A stretch of DNA of 64,000 nucleotides from Ampullaceana balthica (GCA_944989445.1 CALYLW010000125.1:434001-498000), one strand, 5' to 3'. Shown: positions 24,790-38,033, counted from the first letter of the stretch. Program-made: numbers and translations. Notes: generated by a model not told the origin, from the sequence alone.

Positions 24790-25555
24790 CATAGGGGATG
24801 TGGTGTATACAAAATATTGAGAATCACTGTCCTTGACCAGATGTCAAACAACACTGATGCTTAAGTATACCAGAGCGGATACTGACCGGAATGTCTGGAC
24901 CATTTAAACAGATGAAGACGGTGAATACATACAGGAAATAGGTTGACCTTTTCCGTCCCTAACATATGATCAGGGCTCAACAACTGACCGATATCTTGTC
25001 TGGGAATGTTACTCCATTTCCTTTTCTTATGAAGGGAGGTTATTTTAAAATATCCACCTGCTATTTGACCTCTCATGAAATGTTGTTTTTTTTTCAGAAC
25101 GTGTCTCATAAAATAAAATATAAAATATGAGGATAATCATCGCTGTCTCTTGTTGAATCATCATAACCATTATTCAGAGCACGTGTGTTAGCTATTTGAA
25201 TATTTATATCCATGTTTTTATCTCCATCTATAGTCTCTGGATAATCCGTGTTAGTGTAAGTAGCACAAAGTTTTTGATTTTGGAAATCCTTCATATTGTT
25301 TGAGGCATTTATGTCAGTATTTTAGGGGCGCATATGTTAGTTTTCATACATACATGTTGATGTGTGGAGGATACGTTGAGATAATATTTATTTCCAATTT
25401 GTTCGTTTTAGAATTAGAATTTAGAATTTATTTTTAAAAATAAACACATCATAAAATTGTCAGTCGTAAAAACATACTGTGTTCAGAACTGTAAATGCAC
25501 AAATTTCAATTTTCAATCACTTGAAGTATTGTCTGTATAACGAATACCGTAAACG
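24790..25555. other. unassigned sequence
   Basis: Minus frames of 82 and 62 codons (24861-25294) carry no recognisable domain. No repeat recognised. Confidence 0.35.
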
Positions 25556-25574
25556 ATGAAAATAGCTACGCAAT

Positions 25575-26600
25575 ATATAATCTCTAAAATTACGCCAAAT
25601 ATCATCTATACAACCACCCAAAATATCATCTATACAACTACGCCAAATATCAAACATACAACTAAGCCAAACTTCATCTGTAAAACTACGCCAAATATCA
25701 AATATACAACTACGCCAAATATCATCTATACAACTACCCCAAATATCATCTATACAACTACCCCAAATATCATCTATACATCTACCCCAAATATCATCTG
25801 TACGCCTACGCCAAATATCATCTATACAACTACCCCAAATATCATCTACACAACTACCTCAAATATCATCTACACAACTACCCCAAATATCATCTATATA
25901 ACTACCCCAAATATCATCTACACAACTACCCCAAATATCATCTACACAACTACCTCAAATATCATCTACACAACTACCCCAAATATCATCTATATAACTA
26001 CCCCAAATATCATCTATTCAACTACGCCAAATATCATCTATACAACTACGCCAAAAATCATATATTCAACTACGCCAAACATCATCTATAAAACTACGCC
26101 AAATATCATCTGTACGCCTACGCCAAATATCATTTATACAACTACGCTAAATATCCTCTATACAACTACGCCAAATATCATCTATACAACTACCCAAAAT
26201 ATCATCTATACAACTACCCCAAATATCATCTATTTAACTACGCCAAATATCATCTATGCAACTACGCCACATATCATCTATACAACTACGCCAAATATCA
26301 AACATACAACTACGCCAAATATCCTCTGTACAACTACGCAAAATATCATCTATACTATTACGCCAAATATCTATACGACTATGCGGAATATCCTCTGTAA
26401 AACTGCTCTAAATAATATCTATACAACTACGCCAAGCATCAAATTTGCAACGAATATTGCACCGAGATCAGTACGACTAAACTAAATGCTGCACAAATAC
26501 AGAAAATATTTTCTTTGGATTACCGACACCAATATAATCTATAAAACACTAAAACAAATCTCTACCATAACTACACCTAATTTCATCTTTACATCAGCCT
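25575..26600. repeat. 24-bp array, about 36 copies
   Basis: The unit ACTACGCCAAATATCATCTATACA (variants ACCCC, ACCTC, ACACAA) is repeated for about 870 bp, then decays to 26600. A further fragment (AAAATATCATCTGTAAGAC) continues at 27395, beyond the hAT insertion. Because 24 is a multiple of three, a 309-codon plus frame made of TTPNIIYT octads stays open. I consider it an artefact: no signal peptide, promoter or splice context is visible. Confidence 0.9.
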
Positions 26601-27394
26601 TTCAAACAGAGGCGTAACTAGGTTTTTGGCGCCCTTGACTAATTTAATTTTGGCGCCCTTGATAAATTGACAAGTTTCAGCTTTGAGATTTTTTTCATTT
26701 TTTAGAGAAAATAATTGAATTTCTCTTATTTTATTTATGACAATAATTACGTAGTCTGACAGTGACAGTCATACAACGTGAAAATAAAAAATGCGTAAGA
26801 CAGTAACAATATTAATTTGCAGTTTATTATTTACTAAAAATACCAAATAAATTGGTGGATAAACCGGGATATTGTTGCGTTAATAAAGTCTACAGCAAAA
26901 CTTGAAGTAACATATATTATAAATAAAAACAATAGTTTCAATGTGTCATACACATTATCTCATCCATAGCGATAGAAACTCAAAATTAAAAGTAAATTTA
27001 AGTAACACTCCACCAATCCACTCCTATGTTCTATATCAAAGGTTCAAAGCTTCACTTATCTTGCTTTAAAGTTTGCAAAATAAGGGATTATTTTATTTAA
27101 ATTTATTTGACTGGTAAGTTCACTTTCGATGGAAAGATGAGCTAGAGATGATGTGCGTTGTTGACCTGAAGTCGATCTCAAGTAATTTATGATAATTTTT
27201 AGTTTGCTGAATCTCTTTTCAGCAGTGGCTACTGTGGTTTGCATTTTCGGGTCCTATTGAGTTCAACTTAGAGAGGTCTGACTGTATTTATTTAAATACA
27301 AATTTTAAAATTAGAGATTTAGTGGCGCCCTTTTGAGCTGGCGCTCTTGGCAACTGCCCCGATGCCAACCCGTTGTTACGCCACTGCTTTCAAA
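26599..27394. mobile_element. 780-bp non-autonomous hAT element
   Basis: The element spans 26607-27386, with ends CAGAGGCGTAACTAGG and TTGTTACGCCACTG (inverted) and an exact 8-bp target duplication CTTTCAAA (26599-26606 and 27387-27394). Subterminal TTTGGCGCCCTTGA repeats lie on the left and GGCGCCCTTTTGAGC on the right. Only the C-terminal end of a transposase remains inside, on the minus strand. It interrupts the degenerate end of the 24-bp array. Confidence 0.93.
27050..27250 (-). pseudogene. hAT transposase C-terminal (dimerisation) relic
   Basis: Minus-strand residues include TTVATAEKRFSKLKIIINYL, RSTSGQQRTSSLAHLSIES and ELTSQINLNKII. These match the conserved hAT C-terminal dimerisation region (typically VASAERSFSKLK...NYLRSTM...RLS.LALLSIE) of the ZMYM1/KIAA1586-like group. 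The frame is intact for about 62 codons but lacks the catalytic core, so the element depends on an autonomous relative. Confidence 0.85.
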
Positions 27395-27476
27395 AATATC
27401 ATCTGTAAGACAACAAAATTATCATATTTCTATCAACTACATCATTTTAGAGTTAATTGCAAAACACATTTATAAT

Positions 27477-28308
27477 TAAAGTGGTACTTTGAGATACAAG
27501 TGCCCTGACATACGAGTAATTTGAGATATGAGCTGTCGAGCAATCGAAATTTTGTTTTTGAAATACGAGCGAAATTTGAGATACGAGCACTCTCAGAAAC
27601 TGATGACCGATGAATTACAAGAGTTACATTCGCAGCAGCATTCGGGGTTTCTGCAAGAAATTGGTTTTGAGGAAGAGCCAGAGGTGAAGGTGGTTATAAC
27701 TACAAGTGAGATAAAAATAGATCTTGGGAATGAGGGAGAGAGTTTCATTGTTCGTGAAATAGAAACAACCCGAAAAAGTTGCAACTCATCGTGCATCGGA
27801 GCTATTTAATGAAACTTGCCTAACTCATTTCCGCAGCATTCTGAAAGGGAGAAAGAAACAAACCTCCTCGGACAGTTGTTTTTTTTAAATTTATTTATTT
27901 ACTTTAATTTTTATTTTTATTTTTTGAATCCGGCAAAAAAAGCAAAGACCAGTGAAGATAACAATTTTGACTAATATTAAGAATACAGTAGCATACAGTA
28001 GTTGTGTGTAAGTTACATTTAAGTGGCCAAAATACAAATATGTATGTACACTTTATAAAACCATTTTTTTTTGCTTTACATTATCTTTTATTATATTTTT
28101 ATACCATTTTTGCCATTTATACATACATACATTCTTCTGATTCAAAAACACGTAACAATACAATCAGGGGTAGCAAATTTTTGGGCTAGAACGGATTAAT
28201 GGCATTTCAATTAATTTCAACGGGGGAAATTGCTTTGAGATACGAGCAATTTGACATACGAGCAAGGTTACGGAACGAATTAAACTCGTATCTTCAGGTA
28301 TCACTTTA
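27477..28308. mobile_element. internally deleted Tigger/pogo element
   Basis: Inverted ends AAGTGGTACTTTGAGATAC (left, from 27479) and, reverse-complemented from the right, AAGTGATACCTGAAGATACG are flanked by TA on both sides (27477-27478, 28307-28308). Subterminal repeats of the GAGATACGAG/GACATACGAG type occur at both ends. The TA duplication and TIR belong to the Tc1/mariner superfamily, Tigger/pogo branch. The interior keeps only the transposase C-terminus. Confidence 0.88.
27596..27890 (+). pseudogene. Tigger-like transposase C-terminus
   Basis: The plus-strand frame reads LMTDELQELHSQQHSGFLQE, an acidic FEEEPEV patch, VVITTSEIK, then after one or two frameshifts ASELFNETCLTHFRSILKGR and KKQTSSDS. 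This is the C-terminal tail of Tigger (TIGD1-like) transposases, in which a Glu-rich patch precedes the ...LFND...HFR.ILK.R.KQ..LD.F motif. The DDE catalytic domain and DNA-binding domains are absent. Confidence 0.8.
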
Positions 28309-29489
28309 CTTCACTTGTTCTCATAACGTCGAAATGTCAAACGATCTTATTCAATCTTTTTTTTTAGCTCAGCCTTCGTGAAGGAACGACTCAGTCTCAA
28401 GTTATAATTGCTACAATGCTTTGTTTAACAATGTTTGTGTGAAATTGCCAAAAATGTATTTACTATGACGGCATACAACAACGTAAGTACCTGTATAATG
28501 ATAGGGAAAAAGTAAGTAAAATTAGTTGAATTTAATTATTAAGCCGAAATTGCTCTAAAGATTTTCCTTTTTTTTTAAATAGTGTATACCTACGCATATT
28601 TTTTGATGACTTCATAAGAATAACCCCTTTTCCTCATTCTTCCCCAACTGCTATCTCTTCCTTTCACTACCACTCCCGATCTTACAGTCCCGAGTTAGAA
28701 TCTATCACCCTCGTGACCAGCCTTCGCTTACTCCTTATATAATGAATGCCACCATCAAACGAGGGAAACCACAAGAGTAATGTAGCACAGAGTTGATATT
28801 ACATAGAAGATCAAGGAGTGTACAGTGATAAACCCACGACATAATATAAGACACCACAGAGCACCAGCAAAAGATATGTCACAGAGAGACACAGTAAACT
28901 GGATATGACCCTGCATAATGCACGGGCACCCTGTCATAGCTATGACCCACGAGTTGATTTTACACTTAAATGCCAAGTAAAATCAGTGTTTTAATAATTC
29001 GACGTGACACACAATGGAACCGTGACATAAGCGACGATTAAACATTAAAAAAAACTGTCAAAATATCAGCAACAAAATAAATACCAAGACAAAATGATGC
29101 AAGAATTCCAGGTATCAGTTCCAAGACACTAGTTAACGGTAATTTAACCTGACATCCCTCGTGTGTTCAAATGAAGTAACTGCGTCATAATGCAGATAGA
29201 CAAATGCACTCGATTAACATCGCTCCCCTCTATCCGCTCATTACATAAAACACAGCGAAGAATGTTTAGCTTTCGAAAGCATGAGCCGAGCACAACACAC
29301 ATATTTCCAGCACTCAGGTTGAATGTCGAATAGATAGATGGCACATCCCACATTAGCAAAACGTCATCTGACATTTGAATATTAGGATATACATTACACG
29401 ATAATTTATGTACAGTTATCGAGATGGAAAGATGACATTTAAAATAATGATGTAATTGGCTTACGTGTATAATTTAACTGAAATCCGCA
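28309..29489. other. unassigned sequence
   Basis: Minus frames of 73 and 76 codons at 28755-29374 are not recognisable. No repeat identified. Confidence 0.35.
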
Positions 29490-29780
29490 ATGTCTTATCT
29501 TATCTTATCTATACAGACGCTCCTTCTATACAGAAGATAGTTGCGTCCACAGACCATGACAGATGATCTGTTGGCAAGTGATGCAGCATTCACAGGCCAC
29601 GACTTTGTGGGTTCCACGCATTACCCAGCTGCCTTAGGTACCCATTCGGAGCGGGGTGACTCAGGGACGCCCTAGGCCCCGGGAACAAACCCTTGCCTTC
29701 ACACGGATTCGAACCCATGACCATCGGTACGACAGTCCAGTGCGCTACCACTCGACCACCGCGTCCCCTGACATGTCTTA
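29490..29780 (-). mobile_element. tRNA-derived SINE with 8-bp target duplication
   Basis: A 275-bp element (29498-29772), reading on the minus strand, is flanked by ATGTCTTA on both sides (29490-29497, 29773-29780). Its head has box A TGGTCGAGTGGTAGCGC (29758-29742) and box B GGTTCGAATCC (29715-29705), spaced as in a tRNA. The body is shared with the copy at 24266-24535. The 3' end TGTATAGAAGGAGCGTCTGT plus ATAGATAAGATAAG matches the 3' end of the LINE relic at 30361-30400. Confidence 0.93.
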
Positions 29781-29874
29781 CGAAGGTATCACAGAAAACA
29801 TAAAGAACTCATTTGATTTGTGTCCATATTATCAGCCCTGAGTCTGTCTGTAATGTTTTAGTGTGGGTATGCGG

Positions 29875-30405
29875 GCGCAAGTTGCAGCTTTGTTGAGACC
29901 TGTACTAGAATAGACGTTCTCTGAATGGGAACAATCCATCAAAGAAAACATAAATAAACTAGAACAAATTCATAAAAGAGCTGACATATCCATTACTGGA
30001 TAGTATTCAAAATTGACATGAGTATCAGCATTAGATAAATCAATAAACCTAGAAACACTTAGAGGATAGAAGGACAAAGAATTATGTAGTTATAATACGT
30101 AAGACAATAAATTCTAACTTGGAAATACTACTCAAAGATAATCTAATACAACCCTCAGATAGATATAGGGATATAAACACTTTTCTTATTCAATATGCAA
30201 GAACAAACACATACACATTCTCGTTCTTCCCGTCTGGAATTCGGACGTAATATGGGTTGTCTGATCAAGCAAGGAAAACTAACACTCTATCAAAATTTAA
30301 AACACTAAATAAAAATGCAAGACTAGACATAAACCATGGACAACCCTAGTACGTAATAATCTTTTGTATAGAAGGAGCATCTGTAATAGATTAGATAAGT
30401 TGACA
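29875..30405 (+). pseudogene. LINE reverse transcriptase C-terminal relic and 3' tail
   Basis: With stops and frameshifts the plus strand reads LLRPVLE, TFSEWEQSIKENINKLEQIH, KRADISITG, SALDKSINLETLRG and FSVLPVWNSD-like segments. These correspond to the C-terminal region of CR1/Jockey-type LINE polymerases (RPILEY.S.VW.P....I..IE..QRRA.R......S....L..L.LE.L..RR). The 3' tail GTATAGAAGGAGCATCTGTA followed by GATTAGATAAG is shared with the SINE family. The copy is 5'-truncated and dead; clade assignment is tentative. Confidence 0.75.
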
Positions 30406-31790
30406 TACGGGTTTGCATCAATTTATAATAATTGTTCAATCAATGTATCAATAATGAACAAAATTTATGTACAGTCATTGACCTGAACTACAGAGATCAC
30501 AGCGGTAACTTTTTCTTTCTCCGTGGAATCAAACCTACTGTTAAATGACTCAATATGTTTTTAAGGAGAGTGAATAAATGGGGCAAAATATAAGCAGACA
30601 TAAGAATTGCGATAATGTCGGGAGTGGTGTTAGACTGTAAGATATAAATGATGTGGTTTCGTTTGCTAATTTGAGAAGCGCTGAAATTTTTTTAATGGTG
30701 TCCATGATTTGTGTAGATCAGCTGACAGGCTCACAGACAAATAGACAGACAGTTTTACTGCACAGCACAATATTAATGTCGACCGTGCGGCCATAGAACC
30801 AGCTCTGACTGACGGAATACAGCAATAAATGTGTGCTCTACGTCACAAGATGGCTGCGAGCTGTGTTGTTAGCAGGCTCGTGCAGCCGAATGGCAGGGAG
30901 ACATTTTATCACCGTCATGATGATTTAAGGGATTAGTCTTGGACTTCGATTTTTTTTTCCTCCTGGAAAAAATTTGGTTCTATAATTAAAGCAGCGTCGC
31001 TCTTTTAGGGCTAGAGGCGGATTTTCAGAAAATACTAGTGCGGTGCAAATTTTAAACACTTGATTGGTTTAATTACGTTATGTTGCTAAATAAAAGTAAG
31101 TTTAGACAAGGTTTAAAAAAAGTTAACAATACTAATACGTTTCCGAAATCTTTAGTTTTTTAGGGTTATAATGTTGTAAACAAATTTTTTTTTGGTCAGT
31201 TGCAATAAGCTGACTCAAATTAACTTTAATATATATATATCTGGGGAGTTCCAGATTTTGATTAATAACTTGACTTAATGAAATTGTTCCAACAGATTAC
31301 CCCGGATAGATCCATTCATTAATAGCTTTTTTTCATGCTATGACAAGGTCTTTAGAACTCGCCTATCAATTTCGAACAACTTCCTAACGTTCAATTGAAC
31401 CTTGCTATTCCCACTGACATAACCCTTACAATTTCAGTAGATCGTCTCTAAAACTAATTTTTTTCGCTAATACTAGCGACGCAATGCGAAGAAAATAATG
31501 AGGAAGGGGGAGATGGATATTTTTCACTATCAATTTTCAAAGTGTTCTTCACGTTAAAGTAGATGAAAACATTGATTTTTTGAACATTCGTTATTAGAAT
31601 GTTATCATTTTTAAAAAAAAATAATTTATTGTCAATTATGCCTTTAATGAAAACAAAAACGTCTTGTAAATAGTAAAAGTAATCAAGATGTCAAGAGTCT
31701 TACAATGGAACCCGTCTTATTGTATATTATCCGTTTGTGAATAATATTGCATAGGGGATTTTTTCAATAGAGAGGATTCTTATGTAGATG
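30406..31790. other. unassigned sequence
   Basis: Near 30848-30856 the plus strand has a YY1-like AAGATGGCTGC just after ACGTCACA. The ATG inside it opens 28 codons (MAASCVVSRLVQ...) without a donor. No other gene-like signal. Confidence 0.35.
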
Positions 31791-31793
31791 AAG

Positions 31794-33070
31794 CTATATA
31801 TATATAAAAATGAAAGTATGTCTGTGTGTGTGTGTGCATGTCCTTTATAGCTGACTAAACCATTCACCCGATCGTCATGAAATTTTTGGACACTGTTGAG
31901 TACGCTCCCGGGATGGTAACTGGCAACTTTTACTTCTAAATTTAACACTCATGGGGCGCCGGGGGCCCTACATGTTGTTTTTTGCTAATTTGAGTTATAT
32001 AAAAATTAGTTTAAGCGTTAGCTACTGGGTCAATTGATGGATCTTAATCAAACTTTGTATATAAAAACTTGATTGCTAAAATTTGAAAAAAATTAGGCAC
32101 TGAACTCCTACTGGCCATTCCATCGGGGCTGGGGGCCCAAAATGTTTTTTTTCTTAAACGCTTAAGATTTTATTCATCATTCAATTATTAACTGTCTTTA
32201 CTAATAATGATAAATGTATTCATTATTATCCAGATTGAAATAAACAGATGTTTTGAACTTTATATCTTTCACTGAATGGGCCCTGGGGCCCTTAATGTAT
32301 TTTTTGCTTATATGAGCTATATAAAAATTAGTTTATGCGTTAGCTACTGAGTGGATCTTAACCAAACTTTGTATACAAAAATTTGGAAGTCATATTAAAA
32401 GCGCACTGAACTTCTAAAGGTCAATTTCTTCGGCGCTAGGAGCCCCAAATGTCTTTTTTCGTATATGTTTAAGATATTTTTCCCATTCCCTTTTTAATGA
32501 TCTTGAGAAATATATCCATGATGAAATTGAAATAAAATGGACAGATTTTTGAAATTGACACCTTGCACCGAACGGGGCCGTGGCCCCTTAATGTCATTTT
32601 CCCCCCTATATTAGCTATATAAAAATTAGTTTAAGCATTAGATAATGCTAAAATAACTTGATTTTGACCAAATTTAGTATATAAAATCTAAGAGTCTATA
32701 TTAAATTACTATAGGGCGGGCACTGAACTCCTAATGTCCACTCCCTCGGAGATGGGGGCCCTAAATTTTTTGACGTTAATAATTGTATTTCCCATTCGAT
32801 TTTACATGATAGTGAGAAATATAGCTTGAGTACAATGGCAATAAAAAATTAAGTTATCACTTAACTTTGGGGCCGGGGCCCTTAATGTCATTTTTCTTTT
32901 ATTTCGATTTCTAATTATTAATTTATTTATCCGTTTGCTATGAAAATTGGACTTTTGCACACTTTTTGCGAAGTTTTCTGGCATAATTGTTTTTAAAACA
33001 TACCACTCATTGGTTTCTTTAAATGTATTCATTTTTACTGAGATCGTTTCAACGCACGACGGTCTGCTAG
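31794..33070 (+). mobile_element. non-autonomous Helitron-like repeat, copy 1
   Basis: It starts with a TA tract followed by AAAATGAAAGTATGTCTGTG and ends GCACGACGGTCTGCTAG followed by T, compatible with a Helitron CTAG-T end. Internally, blocks of about 300 to 320 bp beginning GGGCCCTGGGGCCCTTAATG and containing AGTTATATAAAAATTAG recur at about 31956, 32279, 32574 and 32872. A second copy lies at 49921-50915. There is no coding sequence. Assignment to Helitrons rests on the end structure only. Confidence 0.55.
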
Positions 33071-33248
33071 TTTTTAATAAACTGAAACCTGATGAAATTA
33101 GACTTTGTTTCTGTCGCGCATACTCGAGTAAGCTATACACATTTGATAAATAAATATATGTTAACAGGAACACCATTCAAACTGAAGGTAACAAAAACAA
33201 ATTAATGATAAAACGAAACAAAAATAGGATGGCTTGTGTAGTTTAAAA

Positions 33249-33965
33249 AATATATACTAAAAGTCGTGTACACAAATATATACTAAAAGTCGTGTACACA
33301 AATATATACTAAAAGTCGTGTACACAAATATATACTAAAAGTCGTGTACACAAATATATACTAAAAGTGGTGTACACAAATATATACTAAAAGTCGTGTA
33401 CACAAATATATACTAAAAGTGGTGTACACAAATATATACTAAAAGTCGTGTACACAAATATATACTAAAAGTCGTGTACACAAATATATACTAAAATTGG
33501 TGTACACAAATATATACTAAAAGTCGTGTACACAAATATATACTAAAAGTCGTGTACACAAATATATACTAAAAGTCGTGTACACAAATATATACTAAAA
33601 GTCGTGTACACAAATATATACTAAAATTCGTGTACACAAATATATACTAAAAGTCGTGTACACAAATATATACTAAAAGTCGTGTACACAAATATATACT
33701 AAAAGTCGTGTACACAAATATATACTAAAAGTGGTGTACACAAATATATACTAAAAGTGGTGTACACAAATATATACTAAAAGTCGTGTACACAAATATA
33801 TACTAAAAGACGTGTACACAAATATATACTAAAAGTCGTGTACACAAATATATACTAAAAGTCGTGTACACAAATATATACTAAAAGTCGTGTACACAAA
33901 TATATACTAAAAGTCGTGTACACAAATATATACTAAAAGTCGTGTACACAAATATATACTAAAAA
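33249..33965. repeat. 26-bp satellite, about 27 copies
   Basis: ACACAAATATATACTAAAAGTCGTGT is repeated almost without change. The main variant is GTGGTGT for GTCGTGT, with one GACGTGT. The unit ends ACAC...GTGT are themselves inverted. Confidence 0.95.
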
Positions 33966-34051
33966 AGAAAAAGAACCAAATTACCAATGCATGGATATTT
34001 TTTAATGCGTTGTAATAGATTAATCTGCCCCCTCACAATGTTGTTACTTAC

Positions 34052-34272
34052 TATTGGAATCATCACTATCAGCAATGTCTCCCTCGTCGTCAAATGTCGC
34101 CCACACTCTCGGAGACATCGGGGGCGACTGCAACACGTCATCCCTCAGTCGGTAATCCTCGGTATATTCCGCCACGCCGCCGTCGAGATTGTCTGAAACT
34201 TCCAAATACCGCATGATGTCATCTTCAAAGTCTGTGGACGTCAGACTAGTTTGTCTGGAGATATCCCATGGC
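34052..34272 (-). CDS. exon 3 of the large minus-strand gene
   Basis: The minus strand reads TTATTTCAG|GCCATGG at the acceptor and CCAATA|GTAAGT at the donor. The exon is 221 nt: one nucleotide completing an Arg codon (AG|G from exon 2), 73 codons, and one nucleotide carried forward. The peptide starts PWDISRQTSLTSTDFEDDIM, continues with an acidic stretch and the proline-containing LQSPPMSPRVW, and ends DDEGDIADSDDSN. It is acidic and polar with several SP and ST motifs, suggestive of a phosphorylated disordered segment. It shares no domain that I recognise. Phase continuity with exon 2 across a 13-kb intron supports it strongly. Confidence 0.85.
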
Positions 34273-35700
34273 CTGAAATAAGATACAAGTTTCATTTCAA
34301 TACTTAAAAGATTTTTAAGACTTGAGAGGTTTTTTGTTGTTGTTGTTTTGTTGTGTTTTTTTTTGCAATTACCAAAATATCAAATGCAGTTGCAGCTCAA
34401 ACAAATAGGTAATTAAATTATCTGTTTTAATGTAGGTTTTTTGTACGTATGTAATATTTTATTAATTTTTTGGAGAAAAAAAAGGATTTTGTTACACGTT
34501 GTTTCTCTTAAAGTAAAGATTTTCAAGAACTTAAAACCAACGATGAACTAGTAATGACATTCACTGTGTGAACTAAAAAATATCTCTTCGAAATACGATG
34601 AAGTTATATTATATATTTTCAAAGAAATTATCATCACAAGGTTGTAGGGGACATGTCATTTGAACTGTGGCATTGTTTATAGAAATAATGTAATTGTTAT
34701 GAAACAAACCAGGGGAAGTAATGCAGTAAATATAAACCATCCAAGGAATCGATCGTTAGTTCCCCTGTGAAGCCTTGTTTATTTATGATCATTTTAAAAA
34801 ATAAAAAAAAACATTTTCCTCCTTAACAAAACATTCTAATTCTATTGTATATATTTCTTTTTACTCTTTAGATGGGTTACAAGTGTTAACATAAACAAAT
34901 ATTTCAAAATTTAATGACATTACATAAAATTATTTTAAAATATACAAAATGTCAGTTTTCAATGACGAAACGGTTTAATTTCAGTTACGTGCACTAACTA
35001 ACCTTCTCAGAGTTTTCAAGTCTTTTTATGGTAGCTAAAATTATTCATGTAAATGTTCTGTTAAGCTTTTTTAAAAATACACTAATGGCTAAAAAATAAA
35101 AAAGATTTAAAAAAATTAATTTGAAAGGCAGTTTATAATTTAATGCAGTTAATTAATCATTGGAAGAGAGAAACTTTTTTTTAATTCCTAGAATATTATA
35201 TCAATGATGTAAACATTGGAGATGGATTAAGCCACCCTAGTGAAAACTATTGATGTTTGAACTAATTGTGTGACAAGCTCTAGATAACTGGTCTATTGAA
35301 TTCACTGTTAGGTGACGATAACGTTATTAGGTGTAGTAAACCGTTATTGTAAGGCTATTCAATGATTGCATCCTATAACGTGAATACTTCGGGTCGTCAA
35401 ACTATTTTTTTTTAAATTATTCTATGGAAAATCCCTGATTTTTTAAAACTATTCATTTTGCCAAAATTGTCGTGAGATTTTTTTTCAAACCTTTGAATTG
35501 AATTTCAAGTTGGAGAGAGTTGCGTACATTGCATCGACAGATCACGTGACAATGAGTCCAGTAGATAATTACAATGTCACGAAATCTTGGATCGTTTGTA
35601 TGACGCTGGGGGCTTCTTCATTCTCAGTGCTCATCGGTCAAGGAACTCTGTGTTGCTTGTATGTTTAAGGTCCCTGCCCTCGCGCCCAATCCTCACTCAG
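34273..35700. other. unassigned AT-rich intronic sequence
   Basis: Long poly-A/T tracts. A 38-codon plus frame from 35551 (MSPVDNYNVTKSW...) ends at 35668 without a usable donor. No repeat recognised. Confidence 0.35.
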
Positions 35701-35704
35701 ACTT

Positions 35705-35780
35705 TCTGAAAGAAAGTTAACAGAGAAAAAGAGAGAGGTAGAAAGAGTGAAATAGAAAGAGAGATGCAAGAGAAAATTGT

Positions 35781-35816
<36 letters not shown>

Positions 35817-36115
35817 ATGGAGAGAGAACTAAGCCGAAGAAAAGAGAAGATATAGGTAAAAAGTGAAAGAAAACTATTGAGAGTGAACCAGAGACAGAGG
35901 TAACTAGAAAGAAAGATAACTAGAGAGAGAAAGAGAGAACTTGAGAGAGAGAGAGAGAATGAGTGAGAGAGAATTTAAGAGAGAGAACTAAATAGAGAGA
36001 TAGGGAGAATGTGAGCGAGAGAATTAGAGAAAGATATCAAGCAAGAGAGACACAGAGAGAGAGACAGAGAGAGAGAGAACTATAGAGAGAGGATAACAGA
36101 AAAAGAGTGAGCAAG
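35705..36115. repeat. GA-rich low-complexity region
   Basis: Interrupted GAGAGA tracts separated by short unique sequence; a precursor-like region to the pure (GA)n to the right. Confidence 0.85.
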
Positions 36116-36367
36116 TTGTCTTTAAAGTACGTGGAAGGGAGACTACCTGGCATTGACACTGACAAGGAAAGAAGACATTCACGCGAAACATCATTTAACC
36201 ACTTTTAGGACATTTGCATCGAAGCCTTGAATACAAGCCCGGGGTTAAGCACTAAAACATGGAACAGTGCAATGATGGACTAGATAACATAGTTGAGTAA
36301 CAACAACAAAGAATGTGTCTTTTACAGACGAAAGTATTGGAGTTGTGCTGAGATTCTGAGCGAAATT

Positions 36368-37560
<1,193 letters not shown>

Positions 37561-37561
37561 T

Positions 37562-37597
37562 ACTAGGGGCAAGTACCCGGCTTCTCCCGGGTTTAAC
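37562..37597 (-). mobile_element. solo Helitron 3' terminus
   Basis: On the minus strand: hairpin CCCGGGAGAAGCCGGG, about 10 nt, then CTAG followed by T in an A/T-rich target. It is nearly identical to the terminus at 38338-38369, which adjoins Helitron coding relics. It is followed on the plus side by the (CAA)n tract, so the body of this copy has been lost or replaced. Confidence 0.7.
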
Positions 37598-38033
37598 AAC
37601 AACAGCAACAACAAAAACAACAACAGCAACAATGACAAAAACAACAACATAAACAGCAACAGCAGCAAAACAACAAAAACAAAACAACAACAAAAACAAC
37701 AACAAAACAACAACTACAACAACAACAGCAACAACAACAAAGCAACAACAACAAAACAACAACTACAACAGCAACAACAACAAAGCAACAACAACATGAA
37801 GGACATTGACGTCGCAGGGCAAGGGATGTGGACAACAACAACAACAGCAAAAACAACACAAAAGCAACAACAGCAACAACAGCAACAACAACAGCAACAA
37901 CAACAAAACATCAACAAAACATCAACAACAAAACAACAACTACAACAACAACAGCAACAACAACAAAGCAACAACAACAAAACAACAACTACAACAACAA
38001 AAGCAACAACAACAAAGCAACAACAACAACAAA
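37597..38033. repeat. (AAC)n/(AGC-AAC) microsatellite
   Basis: About 430 bp of AACAACAGC-type trinucleotides, interrupted once at 37794-37835. It gives open frames of poly-Gln, poly-Asn/Thr and, on the minus strand, poly-Cys/Leu/Val in all phases. None is taken as a gene. Confidence 0.95.

Noticed and set aside
30848..30940. MAASCVVSRLVQ... frame at a YY1-like motif
   Set aside because: 28 codons with no donor; the motif alone is weak evidence.
35551..35668. MSPVDNYNVTKSWIVCMTL... frame resembling a transporter N-terminus
   Set aside because: Only 38 codons, ends in TAA, and no consensus donor before the stop.
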